A stretch of DNA of 64,000 bases, taken from NCBI GenBank assembly GCA_032716605.1, contig CM064509.1, positions 36,600,381-36,664,380 on the forward strand, in the 5' to 3' direction. This DNA is from Paralithodes platypus (taxonomy: Eukaryota; Arthropoda; Malacostraca; Decapoda; Lithodidae). A program made the translations under genes and the position numbers. Shown here piece after piece: positions 1-10,500 of this stretch. Below the pieces are notes generated by a model. It saw nothing but the letters and a program-made list of their open reading frames with translations, ran no database searches and was not told the origin of the DNA. Each line of letters starts with the position of its first letter. The first letter of the stretch is position 1.

Positions 1-1400
1 GTGTGATGAGAAAACGTCACTGGTACGAGAATTCTTGACCAGCACTTTATTGAATGAAATAATCTAGTTGGTGGGACTCTGTGGAAGCTATGGCTGATAC
101 AGTAGATCCTCTGGAAAAAGGCAAACTATGCCTGTGTATCCAGTACTTGCACTGCTGAGGTCGTTCACGGTGTTGGCGGCGGCGGTAGCAGACGCAACAT
201 TTTTACTATTCTGTATTTTTTGTTTTATAATCAAACTTCAAATCTTGTCTTCCCCATGCTTTATTCAAACTCCCTTATTGATTCGGAATCGACTACATAC
301 TGGGACAGTGCGTTCCACTCTATCACAAAATGAGTTCTTTAATTCTTCTCAAGCCTATTTCTTTCTTTGTAAATTTTCTTTCAGAGTGTCCTCTCCCTCC
401 CGCATCACACAACATCCTCATCGTACTTTCCTGACACTATCTTAACACTCGCACGACCATAGGGCGCAGAGATTGCCAAATTAGCAAAAATAAATTGAGT
501 TCTCTCACTCTTATAATTACCTCTCTAAAATTAGTTTTCTGCCCACAGCTAACTCAAAGACAACTGCAGAGGTTAAAGTAACTAATTTAAAGGTTTCAAG
601 TATTTCCCAGCACCTCTGCTTTCTCCTTATCAGTCTCCGCTCTACTCCCCTCCTACCAGCTCTGGGATCCCTACTCTTCTTGTTAACTTTTCCTGAATGC
701 AATATTTTTGGATTATCCTTCACATATCTCTCTCCCTCTCTCCTTCACCCCCTCCTTGTTTCTAGCATTTTGGGTCTTACTTCCTGTAGGGCTATAATAA
801 AGGGTTTTTCCTCTTCATCCTGCAACCTAATATCAGTTCTCTTTTTCTTGTCCTGGGTAAACATATCCACATTACTAAACATAATCTACCATTCCGTCAG
901 TAATTATACCATCCCGCTCCTCCAGTCCGTAGCCTACTCCCCCGTTAGCACTACTGGGTCTGCCTCTTTGTCTCCTACCTCCACCCCGGCCGTCACAACT
1001 CTCATCACATTTTCTTCCCTCCTGATCCCTTCTACTCTCATAAACCACTTCCTCATTTTTCCGTCCCTCACTCCTCCTCACCCAACTTTCCATTATTTTC
1101 ATCAATCATGACCTTCATATCCCTCATTTTTCTCACTCCATTATCATTCATATGAGTCTCTATATAAGATTACACCCCTATCCCTTATTAGTCCATGGCC
1201 TCCCTCACAACACTCTCCTGACCCCTACAACTGCACTCTCAAAACTTGTTTTGGTCATATTCATTTCTTCCTTAACAATGCACTACTCTTCTTGCGAGCC
1301 CCATATGCACTCGATATTCCGTGAATTAATTGTCCATATACTGGAGCCTCAAAACTTGCGTCCGCCAACCTGTCCACCGTCTTGAGTTTGTACGTGTGTG
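1..1400. other. Non-coding stretch, no recognised gene
   Basis: No open frame here resembles a known protein. About 600-1385 is strongly pyrimidine-rich on the plus strand, which by itself keeps frames open and explains the Ser/Leu/Pro-rich translations. One copy of a short dispersed module (core TGGTGGGACTCTGTGGAAGC) lies near 70 and another near 1408. The same module recurs throughout 1.4-6.9 kb, so this stretch is the edge of that repeat landscape. Confidence 0.6.
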
Positions 1401-2820
1401 AGAGATAGTTGGTGGGACTCTGTGGAAGCTATGGCGATGGCTGTTACCTGTCCATGTATCTTCGCCGTCTTGAGTTTGTTCTTCGCCTTTCCTAAACAAA
1501 TATAATCTTATCTATCTCTATTCCTAAGTTTTTTTAATAGCCGGATGCCTTACTCCCTTTACGAGGGTGGTCATATACAGAATGCCCCCCAGGGACAACC
1601 GAGCCAGTTTAGTGGAGTGACCAGTTGCCGACCAAGGCTAATGATTTTTAAACTGGAATTTGTTTTTATGGCGACGGCTGTTACCTATCCATGTGTGTAT
1701 CTTCGCCGCACCTCAGTTTATGAATTTATATATATATACAAATTTAATTTTTGTGTTTCATTTACATCCTAATATATTTTTTAAATGGGATTCAGAGCCC
1801 CCTAAAATTATTAGGCTAGCTAAGACATAAAATGTATGAAGACACACAATTGGGTTTAAATACTTGACGACTAAAACTTTATCTATGTACGTGTCTCGGT
1901 GGGACCCTATGGAAGCTATGGTGAGCTAAGATTGGCTTGACCAGATGAGGATATCTAAGACATAACATGATGCAGAAAAACCCGCCTCCCCAGCTCGGTC
2001 TTAGGGAAGCTACAATATTCGGCACTCGGGTAATTTGTTGTTTTCCCCAGCCTACCTGGTGAGAGCACAATCTACGTATATGTTAGATTGGCTTAACCAG
2101 AACTTGATTAATGTACAAGTATATGTGGTGTTGAGAAAAAGTCGGTGGGACCCTGTTCGATGTACATGTATACGTGTGGTGTTGAGAAAAAATTGGTGGG
2201 CCCTGTTGGAAAAAATATGGTAACGCTGGACCAGAACTTTATCTATGTACAATATACGCGCGTGAGATAATTGGTGGAACCCTGTGGAAGCTATGATGGG
2301 CTTGCCCCTCCTCCCCAGCTAGGTCTGAGGGAAGCTTGCAATATTCGGCTCTCAGACAATATTTCTGGCTGCCCCAGCCTACCTGGTGAGAGAACAATCT
2401 ACGTCTACATGTAAGATTGACTTAACCAAGTATAAGTGTAGTGTTGGCGAGTGTGTGAGATAGTCTATATGTACAGTATATGTGTGTGAGAAAGTCGGTT
2501 GTAACTTGAAAACCCGCCTCCCCAGCTGGGTCTGAGGGAAACTTTTAATATTCGGCTCTCAGACAATATACGAGTTACCCCAGCCTACCTGGTGAGAGCA
2601 CAATCTACGTCTACATGTAAGATTGACTTAACCAAATATAAGTGTAGTGTTGGCGAGTGTGTGAGATAGTCTATGTGTACAGTATACGTGTGTGAGAAAG
2701 TCGGTTGTAACTCGAAAACCCGCCTCCCCAGCTGGGTCTGAGGGAAACTTTTAATATTCGGCTCTCAGACAATATTATCGAGTTACCCCAGCCTACCTGG
2801 TGAGAGCAGTCTACATGTCA
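1400..2820. repeat. Degenerate repeat mosaic, left part
   Basis: Recurring short modules appear in variable order: a GGTGGGACCCTGTGGAAGC core (about 1892, 2273, 2848), a CCTACCTGGTGAGAGCACAA core (about 2050, 2380, 2583, 2796) and a CCGCCTCCCCAGCTGGGTCT core. Two almost identical 180-bp blocks, about 2385-2560 and 2590-2770, form a local tandem pair. A single GGGATTCAGAGCCCC-type segment at about 1790-1830 matches the core of the satellite further right. No coding capacity is evident. Confidence 0.7.
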
Positions 2821-5800
2821 GATTGGCTTGATGTATACGTGTAGTGTCGGTGGGACCCTGTGGAAGTTATGGTGACTGCTGTTTTTTTTTTTATCTAACC
2901 CTTTCCAATCCATCCAAATGTGGTAAGGGTCAGTTCGGGGTTATATACGATCCTTTTTTATTTAGAGCCATACTACTCATATATATGTGTGTATGTGAAA
3001 GTAGGTGAAAACCCGCCTCCCAAGCTGGTCTGGGGGAAACTGAAATATTCGGCTCTCAAGGAATGTTAGACTTCCCCCAGACTATCTGGCGAGAGCACAA
3101 TCTACGTCTACATGTTAGATTGGCTAGCCCAGAACTTGATGTATACGTGTAGTGTCGGTGGGACCCTGTGGAAGTTATGGTGACTGCTGGGTTTTTTTTA
3201 TCTAACCCTTTCCAATCTATCCAAATGTGGTAAGGGTCAGTATTGTTTGGCCGTTTCGGGGTTATATATGATCCTTTTTTAATTAGAGCCGTACTACTCG
3301 CATATATGTGTGTGTGAAAGTAGGTGAAAACCCGCCTCCCCAGATGGGTCTGGGGGAAACTGAAATATTCGGCTCTCAGGTAATATTGCATTTCCCTCAG
3401 CCTGCCACCTGGTGAGAGCACAATCTACGTCTACATGTCAGATGGGCTTAACCAGAACTTGATGATTGATGTACAAGTATATGTGTGATGTTGGCGGGAC
3501 TCGACGCTGTCCGTATGTATCTTCGCCGTTCCTGAGTTTGTGAATATAAGATGACGAAGACACACAATGGGGAAGAGACTCTACGTGTGTGAGATAGTTG
3601 GTTGGTGGGACCCTGTGGAAGATATGGCGACGCTGTCCGCCATTTCCTGAGTTTGTGAATATAAGATGATGAAGACATACATACAATGGGGTTTAAATAC
3701 TTTATGCACTTTATCTATATACAGTATACAAGTGTGTGTGTGTGTGATGGTTGGTGGGACCTTGTGGAAGCTAGCACAATCTACGTCTACATGTAAGATT
3801 GGCTTGACCAGCTGGTTTGAGGGAAGTTGCAATATTGACACTTTCTCCCCAGACTACCTGGTGAGAGCATAATCTACGTCTACATGTCAGATTGGCTTGC
3901 CCAGAACTTGATGTATACGTGTAGTGTCGGTGGGACCCTGTGGAAGTTATGCTGACTGCTGTTTTTTTATCTAACCCTTTCCAATCCATCCAAATGTGGT
4001 AAGGGTCAGTTCGGAGTTATATACGATCCTTTTTTATTTAGAGCCGTACTACTCATATATATGTGTGTATGTGAAAGTAGGTGAAAACCCTCCTCCCCAG
4101 CTGGTCTGGGGAAAACTGAAATATTCGACTCTCAAGGAATGTTAGACTTCCCCAGACTACCTGGTGAGAGCACAATCTACGTCTACATGTCAGATTGGCT
4201 AGCCCAGAAGTTGATGTATACGTGTAGTGTCGGTGGGACCCTGTGGAAGTTATGGTGACTGCGTTTTTTTTTTATCTAACCCTTTCCAATCCATCCAAAT
4301 GTGGTAAGGGTCAGTTCGGGGTTATATACGATCCTTTTTTATTTAGAGCCGTACTACTCATATATATGTGTGTATGTGAAAGTAGGTGAAAACCCTCCTC
4401 CCCAGCTGGTCTGGTGGAAACTGAAACATTCGACTCTCAAGGAATGTTGGACTTCCCCCAGACTACCTGGTGAGAGCACAATCTACGTCTACATGTCAGA
4501 TTGGCTTGCCCAGAACTTGATGTATACGTGTAGTGTCGGTGGGACCCTGTGGAAGTTATGGTGACTGCTGTTTTTTTTTATCTAACCCTTTCCAATCCAT
4601 CCAAATGTGGTAAGGGTCAGTTCGGGGTTATATACGATCCTTTTTTATTTAGAGCCGTACTACTCGCATATATGTGTGTGTGAAAGTAGGTGAAAACCCT
4701 CCTCCCCAGCTGGTCTGGGGGAAACTGAAATATTCGACTCTCAAGGAATGTTAGACTTCCCCCAGACTACCTGGTGAGAGCACAATCTACGTCTACATGT
4801 CAGATTGGCTAGCCCAGAACTTGATGTATACGTGTAGTGTCGGTGGGACCCTGTGGAAGTTATGGTGACTGCGTTTTTTTTTTTATCTAACCCTTTCCAA
4901 TCCATCCAAATGTGGTAAGGGTCAGTATTGTTTGGCCGTTTCGGGGTTATATACGATCCATTTTTATTTAGAGCCGTACTACTCGCATATATGTGTGTGT
5001 GAAAGTAGGTGAAAACCCTCCTCCCCAGATGGGTCTGGGGGAAACTGAAATATTCGGCTCTCAGGTAATATTGCACTTTTTCCCAGCCTGCCACCTGGTG
5101 AGAGCACAATCTACGTCTACATGTCAGATGGGCTTAACCAGAACTTGATGATTGATGTACAAGTATACGTGTGATGTTGGTGGGACCCGACGCTGTCCGT
5201 GTGTATCTTTGCCGTTCCTGAGTTTGTGAGTATAAGATGACGAAGACACACAATGGGGAAGAGACTCTACGTTCGGCTCTCAGGTAATATTGCACTTTCC
5301 CCAGCCTGCCACCTGGTGAGAGCACAATCTACGTCTACATGTCAGATGGGCTTAACCAGAACTTTATGATTGATGTACAAGTATACGTGTGATGTTGGTG
5401 GGACTCGACGATGTCCGTGAGTATCTTCGCCGTTCCTGAGTTTGTGAATATAAGATGACGAAGACACACAATGGGGAAGAGACTCTACGTGTGTGAGATA
5501 GTTGGTTGGTGGGACCCTGTGGAAGATATGGCGACGCTGTCCAGACTACCTGGTGAGAGCACAATCAACGTCTACATGTCAGATTGGCTTGCCCAGAACT
5601 TGATGTATACGTGTAGTGTCGGTGGGACCCTGTGGAAGTTATGGTGACTGCTGTTATTTTGTTATCTAACCCTTTCCAATCCATCCAAATGTGGTAAGGG
5701 TCAGTATTGTTTGGCCGTTTCGGGGTTATATACGATCCTTTTTTATTTAGAGCCGTACTACTCGCATATATGTGTGTGTGAAAGTAGGTGAAAACCCTCC

Positions 5801-5880
5801 TCCCCAGATGGGTCTGGAGGAAAGTGAAATATTCGACTCTCAAGGAATGTTACACTTCCCCCAACCCACCTGGTGAGAGT
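2820..5880. repeat. Composite tandem repeat, about 305-bp unit
   Basis: The phrase GATGTATACGTGTAGTGTCGG recurs near 2830, 3139, 3911, 4213, 4521, 4826 and 5602. Adjacent copies are spaced about 302-309 bp apart. Each unit runs through the same ordered blocks: TCTAACCCTTTCCAATC, GGTAAGGGTCAGT, a T-run, ACTACTC with a short TG tract, CCTCCCCAGCTGGTCTG, then CTGGTGAGAGCACAATCTACG. A second type of block, containing CGTTCCTGAGTTTGTGA and GACGAAGACACACAATGGGG, interrupts the array at about 3440-3890 and 5110-5560. This gives a two-block, higher-order arrangement. The minus-strand open frames of about 90-120 codons here simply repeat with the unit. Confidence 0.85.
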
Positions 5881-6940
5881 AGATTACATGAAAAATATAA
5901 GTCTAATTTTGTTTGATGGTGACGGCTGTTACCTGTCCGTGTGTTATATACAGTATACCAGAGTATGGGTGGAAGTTATGGGCGAGCTAAAAAATTAACT
6001 TCACTAGGTGGGACCCGACGCTGTCCGTGTGTACCTTCGCCGTTCCTGAGTTTGTGAATATAAGATGACAAAGACATCGATGTACAGTCTACCCGATGTG
6101 TGAGATAGTTGGTGGGACCCTGTGGAAGATATGGCGACGCTGTCCGCCGTTCCTGAGTTTGTGAATATAAGATGATGAAGACATACAATGGGGTTTAAAT
6201 ACTTGACCTACACTTTATCTATATACAGTATACCAGAGTGTGTATGTGTGAGATAGTTGGTGGGACCCTGGAAGCTATGGTGAGTTAAGGATTGGCTTGA
6301 CCAGAACTTGAAGCTAAGGTATAAAAAATGAAGACTCTATGTACAATATACCAGTGTGTGAGATAGTGGATGCACAGTATACGTGTGTGATAACTTGAAA
6401 ACTCATCTCCCCAGCTGGGTTTGAGGGAAGTTGTGATATTGGAGACTCTCAGGCAATATGCCACTTTCCTCAGCCTACCTGGTGAGAGAGACAGCACAAC
6501 AATCTACGTCTACATGCCTACCTGGTGAGAGCACAATCTACGTCTTCATGAAAAATTGGCTTGACCAGCTGAAGTGAGGGGAATTGCAAATATTCAGCTC
6601 TCAGACAATATTGGCAATTCTCCCCAGACTACCTGGTGAGAGCACAATCTACGTCTACATGTCAGATTGGCTTGTCCAGAACTTGATCCAACCCACCTGG
6701 TGAGAGTAAACTACGTCTAACATGAAAGTTTAATTGTGTTTGATGGCGACGGCTGTCACCTGTCCGTGTGTATCTCCTCGTTTGTGAATATACAAAATAT
6801 AAGTTTAATGTTTATGTTTCATTCTACATCCTAAAAAAGATTTTTCCCCCTATATCGGTGGGACCCTGTGGAAGCTATGGCGATGATGGGCAGGTCGCCG
6901 TTCCTGAATCCCCCTGAAAACTAGGCCAGTTAAGATTGAC
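5880..6940. repeat. Degenerate repeat mosaic, right part
   Basis: The same modules as at 1.4-5.9 kb occur in shuffled order (CCTGGTGAGAGCACAATCTACG near 6480, 6520 and 6630; GGTGGGACCCTG near 6114, 6257 and 6860). From about 6908 the sequence passes into the CCCCCTGAAAACTAGGCCAG-type motif that belongs to the 240-bp and 179-bp repeats. No gene is recognisable. Confidence 0.65.
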
Positions 6941-7712
6941 TTGACGGGGCTCATAAAACCCCCTAAGATAGACTTGACAAAAATAATATCTTCTCAAAAA
7001 AATCTGAGATTGTACACTAAAGTAAACTGGTCTTGTACGGTGGAGACACGAAACATGGGATTCAGAGCCCCTAAAACTAGACTAGCTAATACAAGAGACG
7101 GGGCTCAAATCCCCCTAAAAAACTAGACCAGTTAAGATCGACTTGATAAAATTCATATCTTCTCAGATTAGCTTATATTTTTATTTAATTACAGGATATA
7201 AAACAATTATTTTGTAATATTTTGTTTATTTTCGTCCTTCATTCTACAACATCGAAACATCCAAGTAAACTGGTCTTGTACGGTGGAGACACGAAAAATG
7301 GGATTCAGAGCCCCTAAAACTAGACTAGCTAATACAAGAGACGGGGCTCAAATCCCCCTAAAAAACTAGAATCTTACTTGATAAAATTCATATCTTCTCA
7401 GATTAGCTTATATTTTTATTTCACACTACAGGATATAAAACAATTATTTTGTAATATTTTGTTTATTTTCGTCCTTCATTCTACAACATCGAAACATCCA
7501 AGTAAACTGGTCTTTTACGGTGGAGACACGAAAAACGGGATTCAGAGCCCCTAAAACTAGACTAGCTAATACAAGAGACGGGGCTCAAAAACTAGAATCT
7601 TACTTGATAAAAATTCATATCTTCTCAGATTAGCTTATATTTTTATTTCATAACAGGATATAAAACAATTATTTTGTAATATTTTGTTTATTTTCGTCCT
7701 TCATTCTACAAC
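6940..7712. repeat. Tandem repeat, about 240-bp unit, 3 copies
   Basis: AAGTAAACTGGTCTT recurs at about 7020, 7263 and 7500, giving spacings of about 244 and 237 bp. Each unit holds a core also found in the 179-bp satellite to the right (GGTGGAGACACGAAA, GGGATTCAGAGCCCC, ACTAGACTAGCTAATAC). It adds an AT-rich segment of about 80 bp (ACAGGATATAAAACAATTA, TTTTCGTCCTTCATTCTAC) that the satellite lacks. The array stops abruptly at ACAACATC (about 7712), where the coding-looking island begins. Confidence 0.85.
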
Positions 7713-9004
7713 ATCCATTGGTGAGTTGTTTGCCCGTTGAAGCTGGATTTCCGATAAATATGATGTCTTCGTGGTTATATTCAGACCTGGTCCGAATCAA
7801 TTGTGTAAAGGAAGGGGTTGATGTTCATACACCAGTTGGTGATAACCCTCATTTCCCGCCCATTCACTGAATCTTCGTCCATCATACTCTCTCGGACGTT
7901 TGTGTGTGATAGCAATGTACATTCAAACATAATCTTGGCACAGATCAGTGAATCCAAAGTGAAATTGGTGCAACACTCCGCTTGGGTACCACAACCCTTC
8001 ACTTTGGTATACACGAGTTGTAGGGCCGATTTCAAACAGGGAAAATTGGCGCCGTCGCTCTTTTGGGCAAAGTAAACGACCGGTAATCTTTCGTCTTCAG
8101 TTACAGCTACTTTCAGGGCGTGAGTTTGGTTGTGGCAGAATCGCATGTTGTACAATGCAGCGCACAGTAGTGTGAAGATGATGCGTTTCGAATGATCGTA
8201 CGATGTCAAATCTTTCAAATTTATAGCTTCTTGGAGCGAAAGGTAGCAGCTTTGTTGTGGTATGTTGTGGGGGTCACTACTAATGTTCACCTTCAACAGA
8301 CGCGCCAGAAAATGTAAATGTTCATTGATGGGGGTGAGAGTGACCAGGTCTTCATCGGCAGTGGTGACAACATCGGCTTTAGGGGGGGTATAGTAAAAAT
8401 GACGGAAGGTGGTTGTATCCAGCTCGCCTTTGTAACACCGACACATAAAGAGCGCTACTGCTACCACCAATTTGGTACACTTGAGTGTCGTTACGAGCTC
8501 GTCGAAATTCACTTTGTGCAATATAGTGTGGCACGCCAGTGGCGATAGAGATGCTAGGGGGTCGTAGTCCGCTTGTCCCGATATTTTGTTTGTCAAGTAC
8601 AGGTTCCGTGAGCGAGACTTCTGCGTCACTTTGTGGTGGTAGAGATCTAAACGGAACGGTGATATTTTGACCACCGATAGCACAAAGATGATTTTGAGAT
8701 ATAACATGTCTATCTTCTGGTTGGTGATACATTTGTTGACCAGGTTGGCAATTCTGCAGGGCTGAATGGTAGCCAAATCGATCATGTTGGTCAAGTGGAC
8801 ATTGCAGTGCTTTTTGAGAGTTGTGGCGACGTGCTGAATATTGAGTGTCACCGAGTTTCCTCCTCGCTGAATTTTCACCAATTTATAGAAATCGGTAATG
8901 ATGTGCTGCTTCCCATTTTACGTGATGCTACCACGACCGCAGATTCTGCCGCTGCCATGGTGTTTCCTCTTATTCGTATTCTCCTGTTGTGTGGAATTTG
9001 CCAT
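7713..9004 (-). pseudogene. Disrupted cysteine-rich ORF, possible viral remnant
   Basis: The main open frame (stop TGA 7781-7783, open up to TAA 8918-8920) gives about 366 residues from a TTG. It has no in-frame ATG before the Met at about residue 33. I do not recognise the protein. It has about 17 cysteines, hydrophobic stretches near residues 59-72 and 139-147, and an H-L-H triplet at 188-190. Above the TAA the same frame is open from ATG 9004. Another frame starts at ATG 8958 and runs past the TAA into the ORF, so a frame change or stop disrupts the N-terminus. After the TGA the next frame stays coding-like to the border at 7713 and contains GNPASTGK (7729-7752), similar to a Walker A P-loop. 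H-x-H followed about 190 residues later by a P-loop would fit a parvovirus-type replication protein. A large-DNA-virus gene or unknown transposon is equally possible. Breaks at both ends and truncation at the repeat border indicate a pseudogene, unless the indels are assembly errors. Confidence 0.45.
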
Positions 9005-9035
9005 CGTGGGGCGCTCGACTTAGTAGCTTCAATGT

Positions 9036-9281
9036 TTGTTATCCCTCGGGGATTTCATGAGCACTGATATGCCTTGGGAGGGTATAGAATGTACGGTAGC
9101 TGCCAGTGATTGGACACGTTACCATCAATTGCTTTCTCTCAGGCTGTACATATGTTTGTTAATTTCATTAATCGACTGTGGAACAGTTAAGATAGAGAAT
9201 GTACAGGTGGCAGCCAGTGGAGCGGGTGAGATCGACTCTGGAACAGGTGCATTGGTCAACTCAAATCAAATCAAAAAATAA
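9036..9281 (+). other. Doubtful 81-codon plus-strand ORF
   Basis: This is a short ATG-to-stop frame at the right end of the island, followed by an AATAAA-containing A/T-rich stretch near 9278-9292. Its C-terminal third has a non-random look (Ala/Ser/Gly-rich, then GTGALVNSNQIK). Two related segments, around 9088 and 9198 (AGAATGTAC...GGCAGCCAGTG-like), suggest a small internal duplication. No family is recognised. It may be the tail of a gene truncated upstream, or chance. Confidence 0.2.
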
Positions 9282-9388
9282 TAAAAAATAAATGTAATCT
9301 TATTATGGTTCTTTTTCCTTCCACTTCCTTTTTATGGGCAGCGTAGGCGTGGCGAGGGTATTTTACATAGATGGTGGAAAGGGTCAAA

Positions 9389-10500
9389 AATAATATTTTC
9401 TCAAAAAAAAATCTGAGATTGTATACATAAAACGGGATTTAGAGCCTATAAATAGGCTGGCTATCTACACGAGACATAGTAGACACAAAACGGGATTTAG
9501 AGCCTATAAATAGGCTGGCTATCTACACGAGACGTAGTAGACACACAACGGAGGTCAAATTCACCTAAAAACTAGGTTAGTTAGTAATTATTGAATTGAC
9601 AAAAATAATATTTTTCTAAGAAAAATGTTTTCTGAGATTGTACACTAAAGTGAATTGGTCTTGTATAGTGGAGACGTGAAACGGGATTTAAAGCCCCTAT
9701 AACTAGGCTATCTTAATTACATGAGACGTAGACACACAATGGAGCTCAAATTCCCCTAAAAACTAGGTTAGTTAAGATTGAATTGACAAAAATAATATTT
9801 TCTCAAAAAATATTTTCTGAGATTGGACACTAAAGTGAATTGGTCTTGTACGGTGGAGACACGAAACGGGATTATGAGCCCCTATAACTAGGCTATCTAC
9901 ACGAGACGTAGACAAATAATAGAGCTAAAATTCCCCTAAAAACTAGGCTAGTTAAGATTGAATTGACAAAATAATATTCTCTCAAAAAATATTTTCTGAT
10001 ATTGGACACTAAAGTGAATTGGTCTTGTACGGTGGAGACACGAAACGGGATTATGAGCCCCAATAACTAGGCTATCTACACGAGACGTAGACATATAATA
10101 GAGCTAAAATCACCCTAAAAACTAGGCTAGTTAAGATTGAATTGACAAAATAATATTCTCTCTAAAAATATTTTCTGAGATTGGACACTAAAGTGAATTG
10201 GTCTTGTACGGTGGAGACACGAAACGGGATTATGAGCCCCAATAACTAGGCTATCTACATGAGACGTAGACAAATAATAGAGCTAAAATCACCCTAAAAA
10301 CTAGGCTAGTTAAGATTGAATTGACAAAATAATATTATCTCAAAAAATATTTTCTGAGATTGGACACTAAAGTGAATTGGTCTTGTATGGTGGAGACACG
10401 AAACGGGATTTAGAGCCTCTATAACTAGGCTATCTACACGAGACGTAGACAAATAGACGTAGACAAATAGCCTAAAACTAGGCTAGTTAAGATTGAATTG
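9389..10500. repeat. Degenerate left edge of the satellite
   Basis: The first copies differ most from the consensus. About 76 bp (ACGGGATTTAGAGCCTATAA to CGAGAC) is duplicated at about 9430-9545, units carry TAGTAGACACA insertions, and several early copies read GGGATTATGAGCCCC. Another short duplication (AGACGTAGACAAATAG) lies near 10441-10470. From about 10.6 kb the units become uniform. Confidence 0.75.

Larger units (their letters stand above)
7713..9388. other. Compositionally distinct island between satellites
   Basis: On the left this 1.68-kb segment begins exactly where the 240-bp repeat is broken. On the right, satellite sequence resumes at CAAAAATAATATTTTCTC (about 9389). It is visibly less AT-rich than its flanks (for example 29 of 60 bases are G/C in 8041-8100) and has no internal tandem repeats. 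It contains the window's longest non-repetitive open frame outside the retrotransposon. The right end (about 9280-9388) is AT-rich and featureless. No terminal inverted repeats or target duplication could be seen. The simplest reading is a fragment of foreign or mobile DNA embedded in satellite. Confidence 0.6.

Noticed and set aside
680..1111. Plus-strand Ser/Leu/Pro-rich ORF of 143 codons
   Set aside because: Pyrimidine-rich DNA lacks stop codons on this strand; no domain and no homology recognised.
3056..5843. Minus-strand ORFs of 90-122 codons that resemble each other at 3056, 4741 and 5565
   Set aside because: Their similarity follows from the 305-bp tandem repeat. Indels shift the frame between copies and no protein family is recognised.
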